From: Gemmatimonadaceae bacterium
Lineage (GTDB): Bacteria > Gemmatimonadota > Gemmatimonadetes > Gemmatimonadales > Gemmatimonadaceae
Length of the DNA: 64,000 nucleotides
Direction: 5' to 3'
Assembly: GCA_016720905.1 (NCBI GenBank)
Contig: JADKJT010000012.1
Location: 1-64,000 of the forward strand
Part shown: piece after piece, positions 1-8,849 of the stretch
Position numbering within the stretch: the stretch's first letter is position 1
Layout: each line of letters begins with the position of its first letter
Notes under the pieces: model-generated
Databases searched by the model: none
What the model saw: only the letters and a program-made list of their open reading frames with translations
What the model was told of the DNA's origin: nothing
Translations under genes and position numbers: made by a program

Positions 1-751
1 CCGGGAGCGCGGTGGGGAGTTGAGCGATCTTTGTGACAGTAATGGCGGTGGGTGACGCCACCGCACCCGCCGGGAAGAGAATCTCGATGTTGCCGTTATC
101 CGAGGTGACCGTCCGACCCGCCGTACCAATCAGAACGCCGGCTACAACCGCCAATCCCACGGTGCCGCTCTTCCCCTCACTCGTTGCGGTCAGCGTGGTG
201 GTGCCCGGCGCGATCCCAGTAACCAAACCAGAACCATTCACGGTTGCGACGTTTATCTGGGACGACGTCCAGGTGATCGAGCGCCCCGTCAGCGCAGTGC
301 CACCGGCATCTCTCGTAACCGCGGAAAGCTGCAAGGTCTCCTCGGCGACCATTGACGGCGATGGCGCCGACACCGAGACGGTCGCAACAGGCACCGTGAC
401 GGTGATCAACGCCGTCCCGCTCTTTCCTTCACTGGTCGCGGTGATGGTCGCCGTTCCGCCAGACACCGCGGTGACCAGCCCCGAGTTGCTCACCGTCGCC
501 AGTGAGGGAGCGGACGATGTCCACGTTACCGTCTTCCCGGAGAGCGCTTGACCCGTCGCGTCCTTGAGCGTCGCAGTGAGCTGTCGTGTCTCGTTCGGTG
601 TGAGGGACACGGCCGACGGCGACACCTCGATGGTGGATACAGCCGGAATCGCCGGGACGGTCGTCCCATCGCCTCCGCCGCCACCGCATGAGGAGAGGAA
701 AATGAGGATAGCCAGTGATGCACTGCGTGGAGTCGCCGCGATGTGATACAT
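1..751 (-). CDS. Ig-like (Big_2) repeat lipoprotein, 3' end outside window
   Basis: About 250 N-terminal residues are visible on the minus strand and the gene runs off the left edge. It starts at an ATG (751-749) with an AGGAG ribosome binding site seven bases upstream. A short hydrophobic leader ends in a lipobox (LSSC) followed by a glycine run, so the product should be a lipid-anchored exported protein. Two Big_2-type Ig-like repeats follow (residues about 40-120 and 125-205, each with the pattern VSP..L..ETLQL.A...D and TS.G..GT). The last visible part (ILFPAGAV) resembles the start of a ZU5 domain. The same layout occurs in the gene at 20013-22173, suggesting paralogues. The function is unknown; surface adhesion or scaffold roles are typical guesses for such proteins. 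Confidence 0.75.
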   Translation of the reverse strand, partial: MYHIAATPRSASLAILIFLSSCGGGGGDGTTVPAIPAVSTIEVSPSAVSLTPNETRQLTATLKDATGQALSGKTVTWTSSAPSLATVSNSGLVTAVSGGTATITATSEGKSGTALITVTVPVATVSVSAPSPSMVAEETLQLSAVTRDAGGTALTGRSITWTSSQINVATVNGSGLVTGIAPGTTTLTATSEGKSGTVGLAVVAGVLIGTAGRTVTSDNGNIEILFPAGAVASPTAITVTKIAQLPTALP

Positions 752-1089
752 GGAGTTCTCCTAAGGCGTTCGGCCGGCGCTCCCCGTTGTGATGGAGCGA
801 TACTAGGTATGAATGCGCAGGAATTGGCCTCCACGGCTCACAGGAGTCTCGCCCTGTTCGCCGAACGGGAAGAATCGGGCCCAACGATGAATGCCCGGCT
901 TTCCGAATCGCGTTTCGATGCGCTGCGTCGCGATGCGCGCACGTTGATGGACGCGTGCAGGCTGGGCGCCGACTCGCCGTTCTTCAACCGGTCAGCCGGC
1001 ATCAAAGAGATCAATCCCTTTTGCGAACCCCGGCCTCGGCGTGACCGACACTGCCGGATACAGGCCAACGGCGACGGTCGCGGCGGTAT
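752..1089. other. Gap with no recognisable gene
   Basis: This stretch lies between the start of the Ig-like lipoprotein and the transposase remnant. It is open in several frames because of high GC, but no reading frame resembles a known family. It may contain further decayed sequence of the insertion element. The promoter of the leftward lipoprotein gene should be here, but I see no clear -35/-10 pair. Confidence 0.4.
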
Positions 1090-1198
1090 CCGCCGGGTAC
1101 CACATCTCGTTATCGGCGATGAGGGCCGGGACACCGCGTGTCGCCAGGTACTGCGGATTCGCTTCGCTGTGGTATCCCGCGTCGGCGGACTCAAGCAT
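1090..1198 (-). pseudogene. Remnant of an IS1182-like DDE transposase
   Basis: A stretch of about 35 codons on the minus strand reads ADAGYHSEAN (near 1186-1157) followed by GVPALIADNEM. This matches, from memory, the conserved DAGYHSEAN...IADNGM block around the second catalytic aspartate of IS1182-family transposases. Homology stops abruptly at about 1198, exactly where the PqiC-like lipoprotein sequence begins on the other strand. The downstream part (to about 992) stays open but no longer looks like a transposase. No terminal inverted repeats were recognised. It is a short dead fragment and not an active element. Confidence 0.6.
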
Positions 1199-1809
1199 GG
1201 CATGCTCTCGGGTTGCTTCAAACTCTCGCGCAACTCGCCAGCGCAACAGCAGTACGTGCTCAGTGGGGCGCGCATCCCTATCGCCGCGCCGGCGTCGGCT
1301 GACACGGACGGACTCACCATCGGCATTCGGCGCATCGATCTGGTGCCATATCTCGCCATGCCGGCCATCGTCGTGCGTCGCGGCGCGCATGAGATCGTCA
1401 CCTCGCAGTTTCACCGCTGGGGCGAAGATCTCGGCGAGGGCATCAACCACACCGTGGCCGCGCACCTGACCAACGCGCCGCCCGTGAAGGCGGTGAACGT
1501 CGCCCCGTGGGCGGCGCGATCGCAGCACAACTTCCTGCTGCCGTTGCACGTGACCCGCTTTGAAGGAGTTGCGGAATCTGCCGCGACGACGGGCACGGTC
1601 CATGTGCGCACCACATGGGACATCATCCGTCCATTCGACGGCGCGGTGCTTGTGCGCGGCATCACCGACTATCAGGACGGCCGCTTCACGATGGGCGACT
1701 ACGAATCACTCGTGAGCAACTCAACACCGCCCTCGTTCGCGTCGCCAGCGACATTCGCGCCTGCCTGGGCCGGTTCCGTTCCGACTCACTGCCGCCGCCG
1801 AGCTGCTGA
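1198..1809 (+). pseudogene. PqiC-like (DUF330) lipoprotein gene, 5' truncated and frameshifted
   Basis: From an ATG at 1200 the plus strand reads a lipobox (MLSGC) and then a PqiC/ABC-type transport auxiliary lipoprotein pattern: QQYVLS, LTIGIRRIDLVPYLAMPAIVVRR and FHRWGEDL. PqiC proteins are outer-membrane lipoproteins that work with PqiAB or Mla-like MCE transporters in lipid transport. Two defects are visible. The hydrophobic signal peptide expected before the lipobox is missing, because the sequence upstream is a transposase remnant on the other strand. Near 1710-1722 the frame changes, so that DYESLVS continues as EQLNTALVRVASDIRACLGRF in a second frame ending at 1809. No pqiA or pqiB partner is nearby. 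It is probably a dead gene. Confidence 0.6.
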
Positions 1810-2294
1810 CACGCGCGTGTCACGGGTGTGGGTGATGCCGACTCCGTCGTTGCTCTGACACCGCCACTGCGTGAGCGCCGTACGAAATCGCAAGCCAGGA
1901 ACAACGAAGCCCGCGGTCTCCGCATCGGCGCACAGGGTTCGTCAGCACGTCTGATATTCGGAGCCACGCTGGCTCAAGCCGGTCGGGAGGACGGGTCTTG
2001 CGCGACGAACTATGACCTATGTCCCCGGTTTCATTTGATCGCCCGCTGCAGAAGCCAGAGGGGCCCGAGTACTCCGGCCCTGGCAGGCGCGACGGGTACG
2101 GTCGCGGTGACTCGCGATGGTGCGAGGCGGGCGTCGTCGGTCCAAGCGCCCCGTGCGTACGCCACGCATTGACCTCCTGGCGCGCCGCGGCAATCGTCAA
2201 CGCCGTCAAACCGCCTACGCCGGTCTTGCTGGTGGCCATCGCGCGTCGCATACTCTCCGTTAGGCCGCCCTGCCAACCTTCCTCGTCCCAGACC
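1810..2294. other. Gap upstream of the Tat-exported VOC protein
   Basis: No convincing gene is seen. Frames on both strands are open but low in recognisable motifs. The segment around 2010-2060 (acctatgtccccggttt) faintly recalls sequence found near IS481-type elements, which would fit the transposase remnant 800 bases away, but this is weak. The promoter for the gene starting at 2295 should be here; no clear consensus was seen. Confidence 0.3.
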
Positions 2295-3566
2295 GTGACC
2301 GACATCAATCGTCTCTTCGCCGACTTCGACCGTGGCGCGATCTCACGCCGCACGCTGCTTCAGGCACTTGGTCTCGCAGCGGTCTCGCTGCCCTTCTCGC
2401 GCGCGATGGGGCAAGGTCAATGTGCCGGTCGTGCCGCTGACACAACCGCCAGTTGCATCAAGACCCCGCTCAAGGCGCCGTTTGCGCCAACCGGGTGGAA
2501 GACGGTGTTGCTCGATCACTTTTCGATGAAGGTGACCGACGCCGAAAAGGAAGCCGCGTTCTACGCCGCGTTCATGGGTTGGAAGGTGCGCAGCAATGAC
2601 GAGAACGGCATTTACATGGATATCGGTGACCTTGGCGGCGTCATCATCAAGGGCGGTTACACGCCGCCCTCGCGCGGCGGTGGTCGCGGCAACGCTGGGG
2701 CTGGTGGCGGTGGCGGACGCGGTGGCGCCGATAGCGCTGGTGGCCGCGGCGGCGGTGCTGGACGCGGTGCCGGCGCGCCCGGTGGCGCTGGTGGCGCACC
2801 GGTGAACAACAATCCGAGCAACATGCCTGCCTGCACCACACCACGGTTTGAACTGATTCAGGGCGCTGGGGCACTGTGGGACGGATACTGCTGGGGCATC
2901 GCACCGTGGGACACCAAGAAGGTTGAAGCCGCGCTCAGGGAACGCGGACTCAATCCGGTTGCCGACCACAATCCCAAGGCAGACTTCTTCAGCTTCCATG
3001 TGAAGGATCCCGATGGACTGGACGTCCAGATCTCGAACGGCACGAAGAAGAATCGTCGCACGACAAAGCCCAATGGCACACTCAACGCGCCACTGCCCTT
3101 TGAACCGATGGGATTCAAGACGGTCTACCTCGACCACATCTCGTTCCAGTGCACGAGTTACAAGGAAACGGTCGCATTCTACGAAGCACTGCTGGGATGG
3201 AAGGGCTTGGGCGACGAGGGAAGCCAGAATGAAACCGAGATTGCGCCCGGCATCGGTGGACTCCTCATTCGCGGTGGTAACGCACTGAGTCCAACGTTCC
3301 AGATGCCGACAGAGCGCCGCGCCGTGATGAATCACGTCTCGTTCGGTATCACACCGTTTGATGCAGACCAACTGAACGCGGAGTTGTGCAAGCGCGGCCT
3401 GCGCGCGCGTGTCGACACCGGCGCGATCGCGTCATCGCCGGATAGGGAAAAGGATATTCACACCGCCGCATACCGGAGTTTTCACACTACCACACCGAAC
3501 AACTACGACCTGCAGTTCAGCGCAAAGATCAAGGCGGGCAAGCAGGCGGGGCCGATGGGCGGCTGA
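2295..3566 (+). CDS. Tat-exported protein with two VOC (glyoxalase-fold) domains
   Basis: The start chosen is a GTG at 2295, just before DINRLFADFDRGAISRRTLLQALGL; upstream codons look random. The product is 423 residues. The SRRTLLQAL motif followed by a hydrophobic stretch and an Ala-rich end is a typical twin-arginine signal. Two VOC modules follow: one near residues 70-260 (LLDHFSMKVTDAEKEAAFYAAFMGWKV) and one near 275-415 (YLDHISFQCTSYKETVAFYEALLGWKG). The first is interrupted by about 50 residues rich in Gly, Arg and Ala (2677-2815). VOC proteins usually bind a metal and act on small molecules as lyases, dioxygenases or binding proteins, but the substrate cannot be told. A smaller VOC gene follows 80 bases downstream. 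Confidence 0.8.
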   Translation: MTDINRLFADFDRGAISRRTLLQALGLAAVSLPFSRAMGQGQCAGRAADTTASCIKTPLKAPFAPTGWKTVLLDHFSMKVTDAEKEAAFYAAFMGWKVRSNDENGIYMDIGDLGGVIIKGGYTPPSRGGGRGNAGAGGGGGRGGADSAGGRGGGAGRGAGAPGGAGGAPVNNNPSNMPACTTPRFELIQGAGALWDGYCWGIAPWDTKKVEAALRERGLNPVADHNPKADFFSFHVKDPDGLDVQISNGTKKNRRTTKPNGTLNAPLPFEPMGFKTVYLDHISFQCTSYKETVAFYEALLGWKGLGDEGSQNETEIAPGIGGLLIRGGNALSPTFQMPTERRAVMNHVSFGITPFDADQLNAELCKRGLRARVDTGAIASSPDREKDIHTAAYRSFHTTTPNNYDLQFSAKIKAGKQAGPMGG

Positions 3567-3645
3567 TGGCAAGCCCGCAGGGCGGCCTTTGGTTGCGCTC
3601 CGGCGTTATGGCTCACTACCTGTTCACTGTTCACCCCGACTCGCG

Positions 3646-3987
3646 ATGCCCCGCATCAACTTCATCGAGCTACCCACCCGCGATCTGCCCGCGACGCGGG
3701 CCTTCTACGCAGCAGTGTTCGCCATGCAGATGACGCCATTCGGCCCCACGTACGCCTGCACGCTGACGGGGGACGTCGACCTTGGCCTCCAAGCAGATCC
3801 CACCGAAGCCACGCGGGCACCCTTGCCGGTGATCCAGGTCGATGATCTCGAAGCCACACTCGCCGCGGTGGTGGCCACCGGCGCGCGCATCATTGTACCG
3901 ATCTTCAGCTTTCCAGGCGGCCGGCGATTTCACTTCGTGGACCCCAGTGGGAACGAACTGGCTGCGATGCAGGCGGACGGCGCATAG
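3646..3987 (+). CDS. VOC (glyoxalase/bleomycin-resistance fold) protein
   Basis: The product has 113 residues, the size of a single VOC domain. The start is the ATG at 3646 (MPRINFIELPTRDLPATRAFY), which aligns with the usual VOC N-terminus. The sequence shows the family pattern: DLPATRAFYAAVF near the start, a mid-chain IQVDDLEATLAAVVATGARI and a C-terminal FVDPSGNELAAMQ carrying the usual metal-ligand-like position. It lies 79 bases after the Tat-exported double VOC gene on the same strand and may be cotranscribed with it. It has no signal peptide, so it is cytosolic. The substrate is unknown. Confidence 0.75.
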   Translation: MPRINFIELPTRDLPATRAFYAAVFAMQMTPFGPTYACTLTGDVDLGLQADPTEATRAPLPVIQVDDLEATLAAVVATGARIIVPIFSFPGGRRFHFVDPSGNELAAMQADGA

Positions 3988-4121
3988 CCATCTGCCGGCC
4001 AGCGGGCGTTAAGCGGTCCGGCGGCGATTGACTCGTGTCACGTGACGCGGTGCACTTCGGCGTGATCAGGACATTCGCGGACCGCGCGACCGAGGAGCTT
4101 CCCGAACGGCGGCGGGAAGCC

Positions 4122-4350
4122 CTACACCCAGAACGCGTCCCAGTTCGCCTGGTCCTTGAAGTGCTCCGTGCCTTCGACAACCCGGCCGTTCCGGAGCGTG
4201 AAGGTGATGCAGCAGTCGGTCGAGAGCACCTTGCCGTTCCGCGTGCCGCTGTCGTGGTGCGGGGGCGCGAATCGTGTGCTTCTGCGCCAAGACCTCCCGA
4301 GGTCGATTCGGTTGGGTGCTGAATCCGTTTCTACGCCCGCTGTTCCCCAA
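4122..4350 (-). pseudogene. Fragment of a SnoaL/NTF2-like gene
   Basis: On the minus strand the last 45 or so codons before a TAG at 4124-4122 read HHDSGTRNGKVLSTD, ITFTLRNGRVVEG and TEHFKDQANWDAFW, a typical C-terminal half of a SnoaL-like (NTF2-fold) protein. Upstream, an adjacent frame has VLAQKHTI, which could be the preceding strand, so a frameshift near 4265 is likely. No N-terminal half or start codon is recognisable. Such proteins are small ligand-binding or isomerase-type domains. Best read as a gene remnant. Confidence 0.5.
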
Positions 4351-4626
4351 GCTCACATTCGCCACCACGCCGGTGCCGAATGACGAACCATGGCTGCCGC
4401 TCTCTCGACATCTGACGGATTTCGCGGTTCAGGAGCTCTTCTTCGGATGGATGTTTCTCGCTTCGGGTACCTTGGCGTCCGCTCCGCATGCTCCGCCACC
4501 GGCGCTCCAAGCTAGCGCTATGCCTCGGTAAAGGGCCCGTAGCATTCGGGTGCGTTGAACCGCATCATGAAGCAGGCAGCGCACAAGATCCTGCGCCAGG
4601 AGTACCACCTGCACAACTACCTCATC

Positions 4627-5184
4627 ATGGTGCCACCGAGCGGCACGCGCTCCATTGTCGGCGTCGCCACGTTACTGGGCATCTGCGCGCTTACCGCGTG
4701 GTGGCCTGCACCGCTGCGAGCTCAGGCGCCCGCCTACTTCAAGGCGCTCACCGTCCCGCCTTCCACCGTCGGCACCTGTCTCGAGCCGGCCTTGAATCCC
4801 GATATCACCACCCGGCGCCGGTCGGCACCTCGGCTGGTGATATCGAGTCGTATGCCGGACGCGCGGAGGGAAATGTCTCTCGTGCGTGACTCCACCGGGG
4901 CGGTGATCGGTTTCAACGAGAGGGTCAATGTGTCAACCGGACGGTTCGCCAGCGCCGGTGAGTCAATCATCGCGTCCCTGCGCGCGGACGGGCGCGTAGT
5001 AGGGGTCGTGATGCGCACGGAAATCCAGATGTCGGATACCGGATTGCGTTCGTTCGACTCGGCCTCGTTGCGACGGATGCGTGAGAGCGCCAAACAGACG
5101 TCGCACCAGTTGGAGCTGGACGCATCGGGTCAGGCTCAGGTACGCGTGCTGGTCGCGTGGTTGTCCACGCGATGCCCCGGATGA
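4627..5184 (+). CDS. Hypothetical exported protein
   Basis: I do not recognise the family. From the ATG at 4627 the product has 185 residues and a good signal peptide (VGVATLLGICALTAWW... ending in LRAQAP). An upstream in-frame ATG at 4555 would add 24 residues before the hydrophobic segment and is less likely. The mature part is mixed alpha/beta in composition, contains two cysteines (one near the N-terminus at TCLEP, one at the C-terminal TRCPG) that could form a disulfide, and has no catalytic motif I can name. It is followed 87 bases later by a VOC gene on the same strand. Confidence 0.55.
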   Translation: MVPPSGTRSIVGVATLLGICALTAWWPAPLRAQAPAYFKALTVPPSTVGTCLEPALNPDITTRRRSAPRLVISSRMPDARREMSLVRDSTGAVIGFNERVNVSTGRFASAGESIIASLRADGRVVGVVMRTEIQMSDTGLRSFDSASLRRMRESAKQTSHQLELDASGQAQVRVLVAWLSTRCPG

Positions 5185-5271
5185 GGGAGGACACGCCGGC
5201 GGCACCAGATTCGGGAGATCAAGCATCCACCCGCGTCACCTTACCGTTCAAAGCAACAGGAGTACCATGTC

Positions 5272-5712
5272 ATGGACGCAGACGGGCGCGCGGCACAACG
5301 CGCAGGAAGTGACGGAGAGGAACGGAACCTTGCTTCCATCACTCCGTTCTTCATCGTGAAAGACCTGCAGGCCTCGATTTCGCACTACATCGAACGCTTC
5401 GGATTCGCACTGGATTTCCAGGGACCTCCCGACGACATCTACTATGGCCAGGTAAGCCGAGATGGCATCAGCATCATGCTCAAGGCGATCGGTCCTGACG
5501 TGCGTCCTTGTCCCAACCACACACGCCACGAATGGGCGCGCTGGGAGGCGTACATCTACACCCTGGATCCCGACACACTGTTCCACGAGTTCAGGCAGCG
5601 CGGTGCGTCATTCGTGAAGGAGTTGTCGTTCATCGACAGCGGTCTCTGGGGCTTCGAAGTGACTGATGCCGACGGGTACGTCCTGGCCTTTTTTCACACC
5701 CGCAACGAGTAG
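5272..5712 (+). CDS. VOC (glyoxalase-fold) protein
   Basis: The 146-residue product has one VOC domain from about residue 22: ITPFFIVKDLQASISHYIERFGFALDF, then a C-terminal SGLWGFEVTDADGYVLAFF, the usual family ending. An AGGAG sits nine bases before the ATG at 5272. An ATG five bases earlier is better spaced from it but leads to a short out-of-frame peptide, so the first 20 residues (rich in Gly and Arg) may reflect an altered start. The partner or substrate cannot be inferred. Confidence 0.7.
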   Translation: MDADGRAAQRAGSDGEERNLASITPFFIVKDLQASISHYIERFGFALDFQGPPDDIYYGQVSRDGISIMLKAIGPDVRPCPNHTRHEWARWEAYIYTLDPDTLFHEFRQRGASFVKELSFIDSGLWGFEVTDADGYVLAFFHTRNE

Positions 5713-6098
5713 GTTTCCGAGGCCCGCAGGCTCATCTTGTGTGCTTATCATGATGCACCTTGTCCTGAGGTTCGGGGATGCGTGTGGTGCCCCTCTCGGA
5801 TGCGCATTGGCATTGACGATTCGGATTGATCTCAACGCCAGGGTTCCAACGTGTCTGCCCAGCAAACGGCAATCGTGGGCCAACCAGTCCGCATTGACAC
5901 AATATGACCGGCGGCGGGGTCAATCCAAACCCAACCCGCGCGCTTGCGGCGTGACGCACGCGCCGGGATATTTGGCGTCGGTGTCACGGGACACCTCCGG
6001 TCCGCGGAAAGGGCAGCGCCCACCTGTGCAGTGTCAGTTCCCATGCGCCCTCTTCGGGCCGATGGTGCGGACGCCGGCCATCACGAAGGAGGCGTCCC
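5713..6098. other. Intergenic stretch before the ankyrin gene
   Basis: No gene is recognised in 386 bases. A TTGACA-like hexamer occurs near 5895, but no -10 element follows at normal spacing. A strong purine-rich ribosome binding site (AAGGAGG) is present just before the gene at 6099. No clear terminator hairpin was seen after the VOC gene. Confidence 0.35.
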
Positions 6099-7625
6099 AT
6101 GGCATCACCGTTCCGACGCGCGCTCCCCGAGCGCGCCAACCTCGCGCAGCAGAAGACGCTGGCGAAAGAGATGCTGCGCGCGTTTGCCCGCGACCATCCT
6201 GAGGCAGTGGCGCGCGTTCGCGACGTGCTCCCAGACAAACCGCGTATCGTGCTCGCTGACGTGCAGTTTGTGTTGGCGCGCGAGTATGGCTTTCACGACT
6301 GGGGCGCCCTCAAGCGCGACATCGAGCAGCGCATGGCAGAGGCGCGGCCCCCGCACCAGCAGATGCACGACGCGATGCGTCATCATGACGCCGCCGCGGT
6401 GAGACGCCTGCTGTCGCAGCACGCGCCGTTCCGACCGCTCATCAACGCGCCGCTATTCTCCTTCAACGCGCCCGCCATCGTCGCGTGTGCATCCGACGTC
6501 GCGATGGTGGACGTGCTGCTTGAGTTCGGTGCCGACCCGAACCGACGCAGCGAGTGGTGGGCTGGTCCGTTCCACGCGCTGCATGTGGCAACCGGCGCGG
6601 CGGCTGAACGCCTGCTCGCCGCCGGCGCAATTCCTGACGCCTGCGCCGCCGCGCACCTGGACGACGTCGAGCTGCTGGCGTCGATGCTCGCATCCGACCC
6701 GCAACGCGTCGCCGAGCGTGGCGGTGATGGGCAGACACCGCTGCATTTCGCGCAATCGCAGCGTGCCGTCGATCTGCTGCTCGACGCAGGGGCCGATATT
6801 GATGCGCGCGACGTCGATCATCGGGCCACTGCGGCGGAATGGATGCTTGACCGGGCGCGCGGTGCGGGACGTTATGCGCTGGCGCGCTATCTCGTGCAAC
6901 GCGGCGCGTCCGTTGACGTCTTCCTCGCCGCAGCGCTGGGGCTTACTGACGTCGCCAGCGCGATGGTGCGAGACAACCCCGCGCTGCTCGAGGAGCACAC
7001 CGGTCGTGGTCGGTACGGAGACGTGCCACCGAGCAGTTCGCACATCTATCTCTGGACCATCGGGAGCAACCGCTCACCACTGGACGTCGCCGCGCAGTTC
7101 GGGCACGACAATACCCTCGACGCGATGCTGCCCTTTGCGACACCCGTGCACCGACTGCGTCTGGCATGTCGTCGCGCGGATGCCGACAGCGCGCGTGATC
7201 TGCTGCGCGAATACCCACAGCTGGTCTCGTCGCTCGGTGCTGATGATCAGCGCGCGATCACCGACGCCGCCTGGGACGGGAATGCGCCAGCCGTGGCGTT
7301 GATGCTGGAACTCGGTTTCGATCCTGCAACGCCCGGTCAGGATCAGGGAACCGCGTTGCACTGTGCATCGTGGCAGGGGTCCGCGTCAACCGTCGCGGCA
7401 CTCCTCGCCACGGCCGCCGGACAGGCGCTCATCAACCGTCGCGAGGCGAATCATCAGAGCACGCCACTTGGCTGGTGCTGTCATGGATCGTTGAACGGTC
7501 CGCCAAACGGCGAATTCGCGCAGGTGGCAAGGCTGCTGCTTGCCGCCGGAGCGCCGCTTGAGACGTTTGATGCGTCGGACGACGTGGAGGCGGTCCTGGC
7601 GGCGATGGAGGTTGAGGAATTCTGA
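6099..7625 (+). CDS. Ankyrin-repeat protein
   Basis: The 508-residue product starts at an ATG with an excellent AAGGAGG six bases upstream. The first 85 residues form a leader region seen in this ankyrin subfamily (LAQQKTLAKEMLRAF, FVLAREYGFHDWGALKRDI). Ankyrin repeats follow, recognisable by DVLLEFGADPN, TPLHFAQSQRAVDLLLDAGADID, SPLDVAAQFGHDNTLDAML, PAVALMLELGFDP and GTALHCASWQGSASTVAALL. There is no signal peptide, so the protein is cytosolic and probably mediates protein-protein contacts. Nothing nearby suggests the partner. It stands alone, with a gene remnant on the opposite strand immediately downstream. Confidence 0.8.
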   Translation: MASPFRRALPERANLAQQKTLAKEMLRAFARDHPEAVARVRDVLPDKPRIVLADVQFVLAREYGFHDWGALKRDIEQRMAEARPPHQQMHDAMRHHDAAAVRRLLSQHAPFRPLINAPLFSFNAPAIVACASDVAMVDVLLEFGADPNRRSEWWAGPFHALHVATGAAAERLLAAGAIPDACAAAHLDDVELLASMLASDPQRVAERGGDGQTPLHFAQSQRAVDLLLDAGADIDARDVDHRATAAEWMLDRARGAGRYALARYLVQRGASVDVFLAAALGLTDVASAMVRDNPALLEEHTGRGRYGDVPPSSSHIYLWTIGSNRSPLDVAAQFGHDNTLDAMLPFATPVHRLRLACRRADADSARDLLREYPQLVSSLGADDQRAITDAAWDGNAPAVALMLELGFDPATPGQDQGTALHCASWQGSASTVAALLATAAGQALINRREANHQSTPLGWCCHGSLNGPPNGEFAQVARLLLAAGAPLETFDASDDVEAVLAAMEVEEF

Positions 7626-7630
7626 GGGCC

Positions 7631-7800
7631 CTACTCTGTCGGCAGCGTCGCGCGGTAGGCGTTGATGGCGTTGATCGTGGCCGTCCCGCGCACCTCGGCC
7701 ACCTTGCGGCTGAGGTCCTGCGGCCAGGCGAGCGATTGGAACTTGATGCCGTTGATCTCGGCCTGGCCAGCTTTCACGCGCTTTGGGAAGCGGATCGATC
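7631..7800 (-). pseudogene. C-terminal fragment of an unidentified gene
   Basis: On the minus strand, a frame ending at a TAG (7633-7631) reads FPKRVKAGQAEINGIKFQSLAW, then PQDLSRKVAEVRGTATINAINAYR. The even composition looks like real protein, but there is no start codon in range and the upstream sequence belongs to another gene on the other strand. I cannot name the family. It is either a truncated remnant or chance coding-like sequence. Confidence 0.35.
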
Positions 7801-7816
7801 AACGTATCATTGACAC

Positions 7817-8257
7817 ATGACGGTATTCATGGATCCTGAAATGAGACACAGGCCCTTCCGACACCTTTACATCGTTGGCGTGTGGCTGCTCGCAATTCCA
7901 GCGGTCTTGCTGTGCGGCTTTGCTGGGCTATTGCTGATGCCCATTGTGCCCTTCTTTATGGCCGCGCCGCTGCTTGGTGCGCTCGTGCTCACGTTTCCCC
8001 TCATCGAAGACCGTCCACACTATCGACCCCTTTTCGTCATCGGTCTGTTTCTCGGTCAGGTTGCCGCCGCCTACGCCGCGATCCTGCTCCTGGCCGGGAC
8101 GCCCGCGGCGTGGAGGCGCAACACCGGCGAAGCTGCGTGGCTGATCGGCACTATTCTCCCCTTCGCGATTATTGCCGTCGTCCTGCTCGGAGCGCGCCGC
8201 GATGACAGGCATACGCCTTTGACCACTCCAGCGCCACATGTGCACGGAGAGTTGTAG
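7817..8257 (+). CDS. Small integral membrane protein
   Basis: The 146-residue product has about four hydrophobic segments: VGVWLLAIPAVLLCGFAGLL, FMAAPLLGALVLTF, LFVIGLFLGQVAAAYAAILLL and LIGTILPFAIIAVVLLG. The C-terminal tail is hydrophilic (ending HVHGEL). No family is recognised. The ATG at 7817 is used; a second in-frame ATG lies four codons later. The next gene starts 27 bases downstream on the same strand. Confidence 0.55.
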   Translation: MTVFMDPEMRHRPFRHLYIVGVWLLAIPAVLLCGFAGLLLMPIVPFFMAAPLLGALVLTFPLIEDRPHYRPLFVIGLFLGQVAAAYAAILLLAGTPAAWRRNTGEAAWLIGTILPFAIIAVVLLGARRDDRHTPLTTPAPHVHGEL

Positions 8258-8284
8258 CTGTCAGCCCCTCGGACCGTTGTCATC

Positions 8285-8827
8285 ATGATGAAGCATCGCT
8301 TGCGGGCGCATCCACGCGGTACGGCCATGGCCGTGGCCATCGGGCTGGCGTCGTGCATGTCCGCCACGGTGCGGGCGCAGGGGCCGACCACGATGGCCGA
8401 CAGTATGGCCCTGGCAATCACGATCTACGGCGTCGCGTTCACCAACGGGACTCAAACGGCTCATGCCGCAACCCAGCCGGAACTGGTCTGCGTTCAGGGG
8501 CCAGATCCTGGCGTCGATCCGCCGCGTGTGGTTATCGATGCGCTACAGCAGGGTCGCGCAATGCTCCTTCGGCCAATGTCCGCTTGCAAGGTTATGCTGC
8601 TGGGCGCCGCGCCGCGCGGGACGTCGCTGGTCGTCGACACCCTGACAGGCAAGCGAGGTATCTCCGTGTCCGTCGGCGAACCGTCGTTTGCAACGGATGG
8701 GAGCTTCACGGTTGCGACCGGGTACTACCAGCACGGGCTGTCGGCCGCCAGTTGGGTCTGCAAGGGGCGGCGGCGCAGTGATCAGAGCTGGGAGATCACC
8801 TCGTGCACGATGCAATGGATCTCGTGA
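8285..8827 (+). CDS. Hypothetical exported protein
   Basis: The product has 180 residues with an N-terminal signal peptide (AMAVAIGLASCMSATVRAQ, cleavage likely after RAQ). The rest has no domain I recognise. Cysteines occur in ELVCVQG, SACKVML, SWVCKGR and TSCTMQW, an even number that fits two disulfides in a periplasmic or secreted protein. It may form a unit with the membrane protein gene 27 bases upstream. It converges with the ankyrin membrane protein gene on the other strand. Confidence 0.55.
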   Translation: MMKHRLRAHPRGTAMAVAIGLASCMSATVRAQGPTTMADSMALAITIYGVAFTNGTQTAHAATQPELVCVQGPDPGVDPPRVVIDALQQGRAMLLRPMSACKVMLLGAAPRGTSLVVDTLTGKRGISVSVGEPSFATDGSFTVATGYYQHGLSAASWVCKGRRRSDQSWEITSCTMQWIS

Positions 8828-8849
8828 TGGAGGGCCCTCCCGCCACCGT

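Noticed and set aside
992..1603. Whole minus-strand frame as a transposase gene
   Set aside because: Only about 35 codons resemble a transposase; the part above 1198 is opposite the PqiC-like sequence.
2343..3371. Minus-strand open frame opposite the double VOC gene
   Set aside because: Shadow frame created by the Gly-rich repeat and high GC.
8829..8840. GGAGGGCCCTCC palindrome between convergent genes
   Set aside because: Perfect palindrome without a loop and without a T-tract; not a convincing terminator.
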